This document shows, one piece after another, positions 13,413 through 23,514 of a stretch of DNA of 64,000 bases. Position 1 is the stretch's first letter. Each line of letters begins with the position of its first letter. Location: the NCBI GenBank assembly GCA_905250125.1, contig CAJNOL010000477.1, positions 9,690-73,689 of the forward strand. Reading direction: 5' to 3'. Source of the DNA: Rotaria sordida. Lineage: Eukaryota > Rotifera > Eurotatoria > Philodinida > Philodinidae. The position numbers were made by a program, and so were the translations under genes. The notes under the pieces were generated by a model. It saw only the letters and a program-made list of their open reading frames with translations. It was not told where the DNA came from and made no database searches.

Positions 13413-16400
13413 TTATGATTGATGTGCTGAATTGCTTCGGTTACCTATTTTAAGAAGAAATGGTGCCGGTTGTTGCTGTTGTACAGCTGATCTTGGTTTT
13501 TGCAGATCATATTCATTTGTATTAGATTCTGTTCGTTGTGTTGTAATATCATTAACATTTGTTATTGATGTTGCCATTGACTTACGTAATTCTCTTGTTT
13601 TATGTTTATAAAAATATAAATCTTTTTCAAGTTGTTTTACTTGATTTGATGATTCTTGTAATTGTCCAAGTAAGAGTTGTTTTTCTTCTTCATGTATTTG
13701 TTGAATAGATGTTAAACGACGATCATGATCAAGTGATAAAGATTGAATACGTGATTGTAAATCATTAACGATTTCAGTTTGTTCAAGAAGTTGAGACTAA
13801 ATATATGATAAAGATAAAAGTGTACAAAGACAAAAATTTTGTTTTCGTACTTTAATCTCTTCATAATCACGACGATTTTTATTATCTTCTTCTTTGAGAT
13901 TAATTACTTTTTCAAATAATTTACGACAAAGTTCTTTTGATTCGTTTTCATTTAATTGACCAATTTTGAATAGTGGAGAATCGGAACTCTAAAAATAAAA
14001 AAAGATACAAATTTTCATATTATTCAAAAGAATACTCCTAGACGGAAAATCTATAAACACAAAACTTTTCATGTTTTTTTAGACGCGTTTATCTTTCAAG
14101 GTTTTCCTAATTTTCAATTTAAAAAAACTTGAACTTGTAAGCAGGAAGTATAATTGCCTGATAGGGATGGATGATTTCGAATCAGAATTAGAACCAATGA
14201 GTCTATATTATTAAAAAAAATAAAGACTAAAGATTTCAACACGGTCCCGGAAATAAAAGACTTCACTTCTCGTATTCGTACGTAGGTACGCGTACCCAAC
14301 CGACGAGTTGCGGTATTCTAGTAAAGGATTAATATATATTTTTCAACTAGCTTATCAAATTCATACAAAAAGTTTTTACTCAAAGAGAAAGTTTTTCTTT
14401 TTTCTCTATTGTTGATAGATGCATACTATGTTACATTGACAAATGTTTTGTTTTAGTTTTGTCGTTTTGGTATGTGTATGATTTCCTTGCTTGCTTATAA
14501 AGACAACTTTCTACTTTCATTCAATTATCATCATAGACTTTGTATGTCAAAAGAAAGGAACTGACAGGTTAAGCCGACGAAAGCTATATCTGTTTGAATC
14601 TCTGTTGTGTCTGATGAGTACACATAAACGCTTAATGATACACTCGAAGATTTGATTTATACCTGACTAACTCGCATAGATTGTTGAACATCACGTTCTC
14701 GTTTTGAAATAATATTATTTTGATAATCAATAGCTAAATCAATTGCTTCAATAGCTTCATCAATTTCAATTAAACGCCTTTCTTCTGTTGGTGATAATAT
14801 ACCATTTTGTTCCTCTAATCGTTCAGTAAATACACGTTTTTGTTTAAGTAATTGTTCACGAACGATTTGATGATTTGGTTGTTGTTTATCATTATTTATT
14901 AAACTCTATCATAAATAAAATTCATTTAAAAAAAAAAAAAAAAACATTTAAATAAACTTCAAACCTTATTTACAATTTGACTTGAACGTATTTTTTTTGC
15001 TTCAAGTTCTGTTTTTTCATTACGTAATAATTCTTTTTTTTGAATAAGTTCTTCACGTTTTTGTATATCATCTCTTAATGTTTCTAATTCTTTTCGTTCA
15101 GATATTAATTTTTCCATTTCAGTTTCAAAATTTGTTGTTGTTGTCATTCCATCATTAATATTTCCATTCGATGCACCACGTAATTTTCGTTGTGCAGCAA
15201 CGAGACCTTCAGTTTTTAATTTTAAAATTTTTTGTTGTTGTTCAGTTTGAATTGTTAATTCTTGTATACGTTGTTGTTCACGTATAAGTTCTTGTTCAAC
15301 TTTATTTTTTAATTCAGTTTCTTCACGTATACGTTTTTGAGCTGTTTCATATTGTTGTTTCATACGAAAGAGAGCTGCTTGAAGATCTGCAATCCTAAAA
15401 ACGAATGATTTGTAATACTTTATCAGTTTAAGTACGAAGGCTTAGAAAAAAGACGAAATGATAACAGCTAAAAACATGATTGAGGCCTATATGAGGTGAT
15501 CAATTGGTTCATTAAATAGTTCTATTGCAAAATCTCAAATGTTATAGAACTACTTGAATTAAGCGGGAAAGCAAAAAATAGTCGAGAAATTCATCGTAAA
15601 GGAATAAAAGCTTCAACTCAGACGAATAAACTCAGCCAATACAAAAAAAATAGACGAAAGACGCTATTAGCAAACTACAAAAGAGGATTATGTTTTTCCG
15701 GTACATGCAGTATATGAACTAGAATTTCTATTCAAAATTAAAACTATTAGATTCACAGATTTCGTGAAGTTATATCAAAATTAATTCTGATAGAAAAGTA
15801 GAACTAAGAAAAAAAAAGCATTTCGAGGGTGTGAGTGCCAGAAGACCTACACTTCAGAAATGCCCATCGCGGATAGAAATCTGCTGCTGCCGCGATGCGA
15901 CTGAGATCTAAACCTACCACGCCGCTGACACCGTCGCGACAGGGCCTTCATGGACATCATTGCTACACCTATACTGAATGTTGGGAGTTTACTGAAACCA
16001 TGAGAAAAAAGTTGTCTCAATCGAAACTAAAGATTATAGTTAAATATTCTATTACTTTAACTGAATTATCTTATAAATCATATTAACTAGAATATAATTC
16101 AAAAGAAGTGACTCAAAAAGTGTGAGTTGTCAATTAAATAAACAAAAAAAAGGAACGAATATTTTCTCTATGAATGTACCTTTTTTCACTATTGCCTGAA
16201 AGTTTAATCATGAGTTCTCGATATTGTTTTTCTTTTTGTTGAAGTGAATCAAGACGAGCTTTAGCCATTTCACATTTTTTTCGATATTCACTAAATAGAA
16301 AATAAAGAAAAAACAAACAAAATATCTTACAAAGTTTAGTATAATATTGTGTCTTTTTTATATACATTTCAAATTTTGATTTTTCATTTGTATTTTTACT

Positions 16401-19400
16401 TGCTAGTTGTTGCATTGTTTTTTGTAAATCTTGATATTCATGTTTAGCTTTTTCCATTTCCTAAATAAATGTTCATAAAAAACAAAAATGAATTTTTTTT
16501 TATTCTATTGTATTTACTTTTTCAAGCATTTTAATATGTTTTTGATATTGTTCATTAGTTTCTGTAACATTATTAGTTGATGCATAAACACTTTTAATTA
16601 ATTGTTCTTTAAGTCTGATCATAATCGAAACAAAAAAATAAACGTTGTAAGATAAGAAAAAAACATGCAGATACTTACTGAATGTTAATACTAAGATCTT
16701 GTACTTTACTTTCAGCTTCTTTTACTTTACGTGTTGCTTCATCAATTAATTTTTGTTTATTCATAGTAGATTGAGTCAATGATTGTATTGTTTCATCTCG
16801 TTGTAAAATACTAGGAATTAGTCGATTTTTATGAATACGATATGTACCATGTCGAACAAATTTGCTAAAGAAGAAAAATGAAATGTTCATACAAAGAGAA
16901 TCATTTCGTTAAAGTCTTTCACAATTCGATTAACTATAACATGTGTATCTATGATTTTCCTTTAAGTGCAACGTACATCGTCATGATTTTATATAAGTTA
17001 TGAGAAATACATAAATAACTTCATCAAATTCTATTTTTCATTTCCAAACCAGTACTGATTATCTACGTAGATCTCTATCAACAATATTAAAATTAAAACT
17101 AACTTTTCTTTTGTTAATGTATCATCACTATTTTTTAAATCAAGTTCTTCAATTTCTTCTTGTGAATGTGCTAAAGCTAATGATCGTCCATGAAAACTTT
17201 CTACAACATATTCCATATCAAATGCAGCTGGACTAGAATGAATATTTCGTGGTTGTATTGATTGATCCTATAAAATATAACAATATAGGATTTTTGTACT
17301 ATGACACAAGTCAAGATTTTTTCTTTTGATGCAATTTAATAAGAAACGAATTAATTACTTTTCGTTGAATACCACTAATATGAGGTGCTGATTTTATTCG
17401 ATCATATAAGGCATTTTTTGATGTTGGTTGATTTATTTGATAAGTACTTATTGAATAACGTTGATCCTATATCAAATTAAAAGAAAAAAATATTGAGAAA
17501 TTGAAAGAAAAAAAAACTCAACGAACAAACCTGTTGTTCAATTTGTAATTTTGAAACAATATCTTGTTGTTTTCGATGATAATTTACTTCATCCAATGTA
17601 ATGCGTACTCGATTTAATTCATCTTCCTCAAAAAAAAAAATAAACAAAATAAAATCATAAATTTATTTTCTTTATATAGAAAATATTTTTTTTTTACTCT
17701 AGTTTTAAGTTCGTCCTGTAATTTCTCAAGCATCATTTCTCGATTAATGCGCATTTGAGATTCTGATCGTAATTCATCTTGAGCCTAAAATCAAAAAAAA
17801 ATTTCAGTTTTTTTTGTTTTCGTTTATGTATTTTTAACATACGGAATGTAAAGCATTTTCTAAATTTGTTACTCGACATGTATAAATATCATTATAAAAA
17901 TCATCGAGATTTTCCTTCAAATAAAAAATTTTATTTTATTTTATTTTATATTCATTATCTCTTACATTAGTTACAGCTTCCATCCATGTTTGTATTAATT
18001 GTTTATGTTCATCATTTAATTCATTACATTCATTTAATTGTTGAAAACATGTATAAGCTGTTTGAATTAAACGACGTGAATGATCATTACTAGGTGTTAT
18101 ACTAGGCAAAACAAAAAATGTTTATTATGATAATAAAAATAATTAATAGAAAATTACTTACTTCGAACGTCGTGTACTAACTGATTGTCCATTACGAGAG
18201 AACATAGTACGTTGTCGTTCTAATTCTTCACGTAAGTACTATAAAGATAAGAAAAGAAAACTATCTATCAATTATGTCAGTAGTAAATATATTCGATTAT
18301 TTCAAAATGTTTTTGATGTATTGATTTACTATGGTATATGAATCATTTTCTGTAAGATGATTTAGAAAGAAACATTACATTTCTAACAATGAGAACAAAT
18401 AATCTGTAGTGAACAGATAATTGAATAAAAACAGGATAGTTTTTTGTTTAGAAATAACAAGATTTTCATATGAGAATGTGAACTTACAGTAATTTCGCTT
18501 TGCATTTCAATAAAACGTTGTGCATTAGGATCAACATTTTTAATAGGTTTATTACGAATTTTACTTGCCTAAATAATAAAAAAAAATAATAGATGATTGA
18601 AATAATTTATGTTTTTTTTTCTCCTACTCGATCAGCATATTTAAGAGCATTAAGAGATTCATCTAAATCAACAATACAAGGGCTAACACCTAAAAAAAAA
18701 CAAATAGATCATTGAAAAAAACGTATTCTATTCAAATAGAAAATTTACATGTAATCATCAATGTTTTAGCATTTCCACCAAGTGAATCTTTAAGTAAACG
18801 AGTGATTTTTGAATCACGATAAGGAATATGACCACCGGCACGTTTTTTTGGATCTGATAATGCACTAACAACATTACCCAAAGCTAATAAACCAGAATTA
18901 ATACGAATTGATTCTTGAAAACGTTCACCCGTATTATGTGTACGTGCTACACGTTCTGAACCAGCCAAATCAACAAAATGAAGTTTAGCAGAAAGATAAC
19001 TTTCTAAATAAATGAAAAGAAAATGAAAGTTTCAAAATCGACATTTACAAAAATTTACCATCAAATGTTGGTTTCAATGGTTGCATCAGACCATCATAAG
19101 ATGCTTGTACTATTGTTGAATTCGAATTTTTATCACGAAGACGTTGCTCTATAGTCATTTCACAGGATTAGATCAAGATTTTGGCATCGCCGTCAGAAAC
19201 CGAGTCACTCGAATGTTTTTTTGAATAAATCACACAAAATACAAAATAATCGCACGTAGTTTTCAGTGATCGACGATCCAAGATCTAAGGCATCTTTTCA
19301 GAAATGTTCCAAAGATCGGATTTTCAGGAGATTTTTGAAAATCCACGTTGTATTTCTCAAAGCTGATATACTAATCTATGGGTTTTTTTCGTAGGTATAT

Positions 19401-21985
19401 AATCTTGAATGTCTTATACAGAATTAGACTAAAGCAAAAGTTCATTTAAGCTCAAATCAGGCATTTCGGATGATTTTTCAGAAGTCCTAGAATTTCCATA
19501 TTGTTCATTCAGGTATCTTCAAAAAGCCATGAAAGAATAGATTATCAATAAGAATGAATCTTATGACAATGTTAGGAGTCAAAGATAAATTCATGAACTA
19601 TACGAACTCCTACAGTAAGTCAGTAAAACGGTTTTTGGTTATTTCCATGCAAACTTGAAAACTTTATAATTCTGTCAAAACGCATTCGAATTGATTCAAG
19701 AGATAAAAATATACTCCATTTTATATGCAAGAAATGTAATAATTATCGAAAAATAATATTTGTATTTCTTATTCTCTTGGTTTTACCACATTAAAGCAAT
19801 AGTTTTACTTATGAGTTCCATATTATTTGGTCCTAATGATGATATTCACCTGCTATCTACTACTCATCTTAATGATATATCAAATTCATCGACAAATTGT
19901 TTTGTTAATGACTCAATTTCATTTTCTTCAAATTTTTATGCTCCTGAACAACTAAAGCATTTCTTATTTAGAAAAGATCAAAGATTTCGTCTTGATAATA
20001 ATAACTCTACAAAAACATTAGCGTCCTGGTGGGGTTCTTTCGGACATGTAACTATTAAAAATTAACAAAATGAATTTATTAGCTGTTTCAAGCGTTATCA
20101 AATATTTCGTTATGAATCTATAGAAAAAGATCTATATAAAAAAATAAATTATGTATTTTTGTTTTTGTTTCTGTTTTCTTATTGATAGTAGTTATCATAT
20201 ATTTTTTGTTCAAATGAAGATCTATAGTAAAGCTTGTGAATCTAACTTACATATGTTATATCATTTACTTCTCTTGTCTTTTGGTAATACTTATATCTTT
20301 TGTTAGTTATTTATATTGTAAAATGAAATTGAATTAAAAAATGCAATAAGAGAACATATCGATTCTACAGCGTACCATGCCCTGCTCCGCTCGATCCAGT
20401 ACAGCAGGGGAGAGTGTAATAATTCATTCTGTGAGCATCTCTGGTATAGAATCATTCGAAGCTTATAAAATAGATTATATTTGGATTTCTTGAAGCAGTT
20501 CGGATGTGCGTTTTCATAGGATTATAAAGTTTTAAAGTAGTTATGGAAATAACCAAAAATCGTTTTATTAGCGTACTGTAAGGTTTTGTATGGTTCCTGT
20601 ATTTTATTTTTCACACCTAGTATAGCCATAGGATTTATTCTTATTGATAATCTATTCATTCATGCCTTTCTGAAGGTGTCTGAATGAACAGTATGAAAAT
20701 CTTAGAGCTTCTGAAAAATCGTCTAAAACTCTGGAACTAAGCAAAAATGAACTTTTGCGTAGTTCTAGTTCTGTAGAAGACTACATACTTACAAAGGAAA
20801 ATCAATAGGTTGGTATGCCAGCCTTCAGAAATATAACATGGTTTTTCAAAGATCCTCTGAAAAACCGTTCTTCGAAACTTTTCTGAAAAGATGTCTTAGA
20901 GTTTTATCTATCGATCGATGAAAACCATATGCGATTATCTTGCATTTCGTGTGAGTTATTCAAAAAAAAACATTCGAATGCCTGAACTGCTAGCATCGAT
21001 TATATTACATACCGATATATAGAGTAAAAATTGCATGTGATCGAGATGATTCATCATTCATTTGTGTTGCACCTGTATGTCGAACAGCTGAACCTTTTTT
21101 TAATAAATTAACAACATCATCAATTGAATGACATGTATGTTCACTGGCTCCAATAACAACTAGAATATTGATCATAGAATACGATGAAAAACAAAAAAAC
21201 AAACATGAAATTTTTTTCTTTTTACTAGTATTTCCAATAGCATCATCTCGAACATCTAAAACTTTATCATTAACATCAAGTAAATCAATAATATCATCTT
21301 TATAAATTTCTAAATATGATGCTGAAATAGTAGCACGACAATCTTTTCGATTCTAAATATATACATTCAATTTATTTTTCTAATCATTAAATAATTTTTA
21401 CAAACTTGAAGTGTATCAAAAACTGTTTGAACAGCACGTGGTACAATTCCATATTCTTTTTCTGCAATTGATAAAATATTTCCACCTGTCATTGTAAAAG
21501 TTTTTCCTGAACCCTAATCAAAACAAACAAATTAATAAAGGAAAAAAAAAATAAAAATACAAAGTCATAAACATTCACATACAGTTTGACCATAGGCAAA
21601 TATTGTTACATTATATCCATCAAAAACATTACTAAGCATTGGTTCAATACATGTTTGAAATAATTCATCCTAGAAATCAACAAATTAAAAATTTCATATA
21701 TATTCAATTTTTCATAAAATTAAAACTTCTTACTTGTTGAGTTTTTGGTCCTAAAACAAAATCATATGTAAAAGTTTGTCGATCACCAATAATAATTTGA
21801 TTTGTTTGAGGATGAATTGTAATACAACTTTTTTGTTCATGAGTTTTTTCTCGTTGTAAAAATGGTCGAACCTATTTAATTACATTAAAAAAAAAAAAGA
21901 ACAAAACTTATTTTCAAATAAATAATTATTATTTACATACACGAACAGCTACTTTAACACGAAATTCTGATTCTTTATTAACCAT
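13413..21985 (-). CDS. KIF27: KIF27/KIF7-type kinesin-4
   Basis: This is a plus-end kinesin motor with a long coiled-coil tail, of the KIF27/KIF7 (Costal-2) group tied to cilia and Hedgehog signalling. I traced 25 exons in phase: 21941-21985, 21734-21871, 21583-21669, 21406-21515, 21226-21352, 21013-21159, 19059-19148, 18749-19003, 18628-18689, 18488-18568, 18162-18238, 17966-18101, 17843-17914, 17698-17784, 17531-17626, 17359-17466, 17104-17267, 16679-16864, 16518-16614, 16366-16460, 16180-16290, 14965-15394, 14663-14905, 13851-13988 and 13413-13796. The motor shows the P-loop [27 protein letters not shown] (switch I), VDLAGSERV (switch II) and [19 protein letters not shown]. Tail blocks resembling KIF27 include KKIRSSQ, LSPTEE and [10 protein letters not shown]. 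The product is about 1,188 residues. Exon 4 has a frame defect (see findings). Intron 6 holds a 1.8-kb foldback element. Confidence 0.93.
15395..16179 (-). other. Large KIF27 intron with a GC-richer island
   Basis: This 785-bp intron is far longer than the typical 50-70 bp of the gene. Its part at about 15835-15990 is distinctly GC-rich for the locus (contains CTGCTGCTGCCGCGATGCGA). No open frame with similarity was seen, so a small transposon or foreign insert is likely but unproven. Confidence 0.45.
19170..20995. mobile_element. 1.8-kb foldback element in KIF27 intron 6
   Basis: Two arms of about 540 bp (about 19170-19735 and 20440-20995) are reverse complements at roughly three-quarters identity by eye. 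Landmark blocks are TCGAATGTTTTTTT, AAAAGTTCATTT, GATTATCAATAAGAAT and TTTTTGGTTATTTCCAT. The roughly 700-bp centre contains a 101-codon open frame (19760-20065). The element nearly fills the intron, leaving the splice sites at 21012 and 19149 intact. No transposase was recognised. Confidence 0.85.
19760..20065 (+). other. Open frame carried inside the foldback element
   Basis: A 101-codon frame ends at TAA (20063-20065) between the inverted arms, antisense to KIF27. Codon composition looks like local genes, and the C-terminal part ([10 protein letters not shown] and [14 protein letters not shown]) is not low-complexity. No family was recognised. It could be a captured host exon, an element-encoded accessory gene, or chance. 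Confidence 0.35.
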
Positions 21986-22001
21986 AATTTTTATTATCTA
22001 A
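21986..22001 (-). promoter_or_regulatory. Candidate trans-splice acceptor upstream of KIF27
   Basis: Read on the minus strand, a T-rich tract ends in CATTTTAG (AG at 21998-21999) 12 nt before the KIF27 ATG, inside the 76-bp gap after the MYCBP stop. With no room for an ordinary promoter plus 5' intron, a spliced-leader acceptor in a two-gene transcript is the natural reading. SL trans-splicing is established for bdelloids; its use here is inferred. Confidence 0.5.
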
Positions 22002-22061
22002 AATGGTTTCAAAAAAAGAAAAAGAAAAAAAGAACAAATAAAAAATGAAAAATTTATTCAT

Positions 22062-23130
22062 CTATTGTCCATTTTCATATTTTTGTAATTTATCTTTTAA
22101 GATCTCATTTTCTCGTAATAATTCATCAGTTTTTTCACGCATTATCATAAGTTCATTTTTCAATGATTCTACTTCAGCCGAATCAGGGCCACTTGCTCCC
22201 ATAAAACGACGAACAAATTCTGTTGCATTATTTGGTTTTTCAGCTTCTTCATAAAGAGCAACTAAAGCTCCTAGAAAAAAATTTAAAAAAATTTAAGACA
22301 GAAAAACAAGTACTTGTTCAGATCAACGACATCCTTTTGATGTGCTCTGTTAATTAGTATATGGATCATTTCAGGCAAAAATGGGATATACGCATCTTTC
22401 AATTAACTTGAATTCTTAATAAGGGTTATTTTTCTGAATAAATTCTTTAAGCATAGACATACGAGAGTCGTTCAAAAAGTTCCGAGATTGATTTTATTTA
22501 AAAACAACAAGAAGTACTGCTGCATGAGTATTGTTGTCTATGTGGAAGTCATACAATTCTTGATCTATAGATGTCATGAGTTCTGATAGATCGAGCATTT
22601 ATGTCCAAATATAGCAATATTTGAGAGTGTGGGTGTGACACGAAGATGCATCCAATTTTAAAGATGGGCAATTAAATATTAATGATGATTCTTAATGTGA
22701 AAGACACAAATATTAAAACAGTTAGAAGCTTAGTCATCAAAAAATCTCAAATCGCAATTTTTTAGCTTCATGAGTTTTCTATAGAATGTACTATTTTAGT
22801 TTTGAAAACTACTGCCTCAATTCGAAGGATCTTTTTAAAAGTAAAATGCATGAAATGAAAATCGATGTCCTTTTTTTGTGTCATGCCACTAACGATAGCT
22901 TTTATTAACTCTAGGAAAGTTCATGATCTCGAGATACATATGTTTTCGTTCTGTGAAGTCACGTTGCTAACGAATGATTTGACCTATATAGGATGTCGTT
23001 GGCTTGTAGAAGACTTGAAAAAAAAAAGAATAGATAACGAACGTGTAATCGCATCGACAACACCACCCTTTTCAAGGTATCGACGAAACTCTTCTCGTTT
23101 TGATTCATTTGGACGATAATTTGATGTCAT
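22062..23130 (-). CDS. MYCBP: c-Myc-binding protein (MYCBP/AMY-1)
   Basis: This is a small conserved protein that binds c-Myc and A-kinase anchoring proteins in other animals and is often associated with cilia or sperm; the molecular role here is inferred from the family. Exon 1 is 23043-23130 (ATG at 23130) and exon 2 is 22062-22270, joined by a 772-bp phase-1 intron. The product is 98 residues against 103 in human. Diagnostic stretches are SKREEFRRYLEKGGVVDAIT and ALVALYEEAEKPNNATEF, followed by a C-terminal leucine/glutamate coiled coil ending KLQKYENGQ. The donor (GTTCG) is weak but the only one that keeps frame. The stop lies 76 bp before the KIF27 start on the same strand, and the start lies 384 bp from the divergent RPL9. 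Confidence 0.92.
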
Positions 23131-23514
23131 TGTTGAATATATTATTTGTTAAAAAATAAAAACAAAACAAAAACTTCGTTTTGATTTATAGACATTGAGT
23201 TTATTCGTTACTAAGCAACAACTCTACAAATGAATCATCATCACACTAATGCATTTAATCTATAATTCAATATCTACTTATATCATAAAAGAGAGAAAAA
23301 AAAATTATTATTATTTTTACAAAAAAATATAATTTTATATGAATTAATACTTAAAGAAAAGGTTTGAGTTCTTTACAAATGAAATCATTCCATAATTTAC
23401 CAATAACATTGAAATATTCTGGTTGATATCTATAGTTCATTTCAGCTAAATATTTGATAATTTAAAGTTCTCGTTTGTTTTTTTTTCTCTATATATTTTA
23501 GATCGATTATCATC
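23131..23514. promoter_or_regulatory. Divergent intergenic region MYCBP/RPL9
   Basis: This 384-bp AT-rich spacer separates the head-to-head MYCBP and RPL9 starts and must hold both promoters. TATA-like text occurs around 23275-23345. On the RPL9 side a pyrimidine tract ends TATATTTTAG (AG at 23500-23501) 13 nt before the ATG, which is either a 5'UTR intron acceptor or a trans-splice acceptor. Confidence 0.5.

Noticed and set aside
11122-13418. Short plus-strand frames (11122-11334, 13185-13418)
   Set aside because: Homopolymer-rich, no splice context or similarity; the second overlaps the 3' end of KIF27 on the other strand.
18749-21985. Motor as KIF4 or kinesin-II
   Set aside because: Tail motifs ([23 protein letters not shown]) are those of KIF27/KIF7.
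22440-22560. Mariner-like terminus (ACGAGAGTCGTTCAAAAAGTTCC) in the MYCBP intron
   Set aside because: Only one end was found and no transposase sequence nearby, so it is at most a fragment; not listed as an element.
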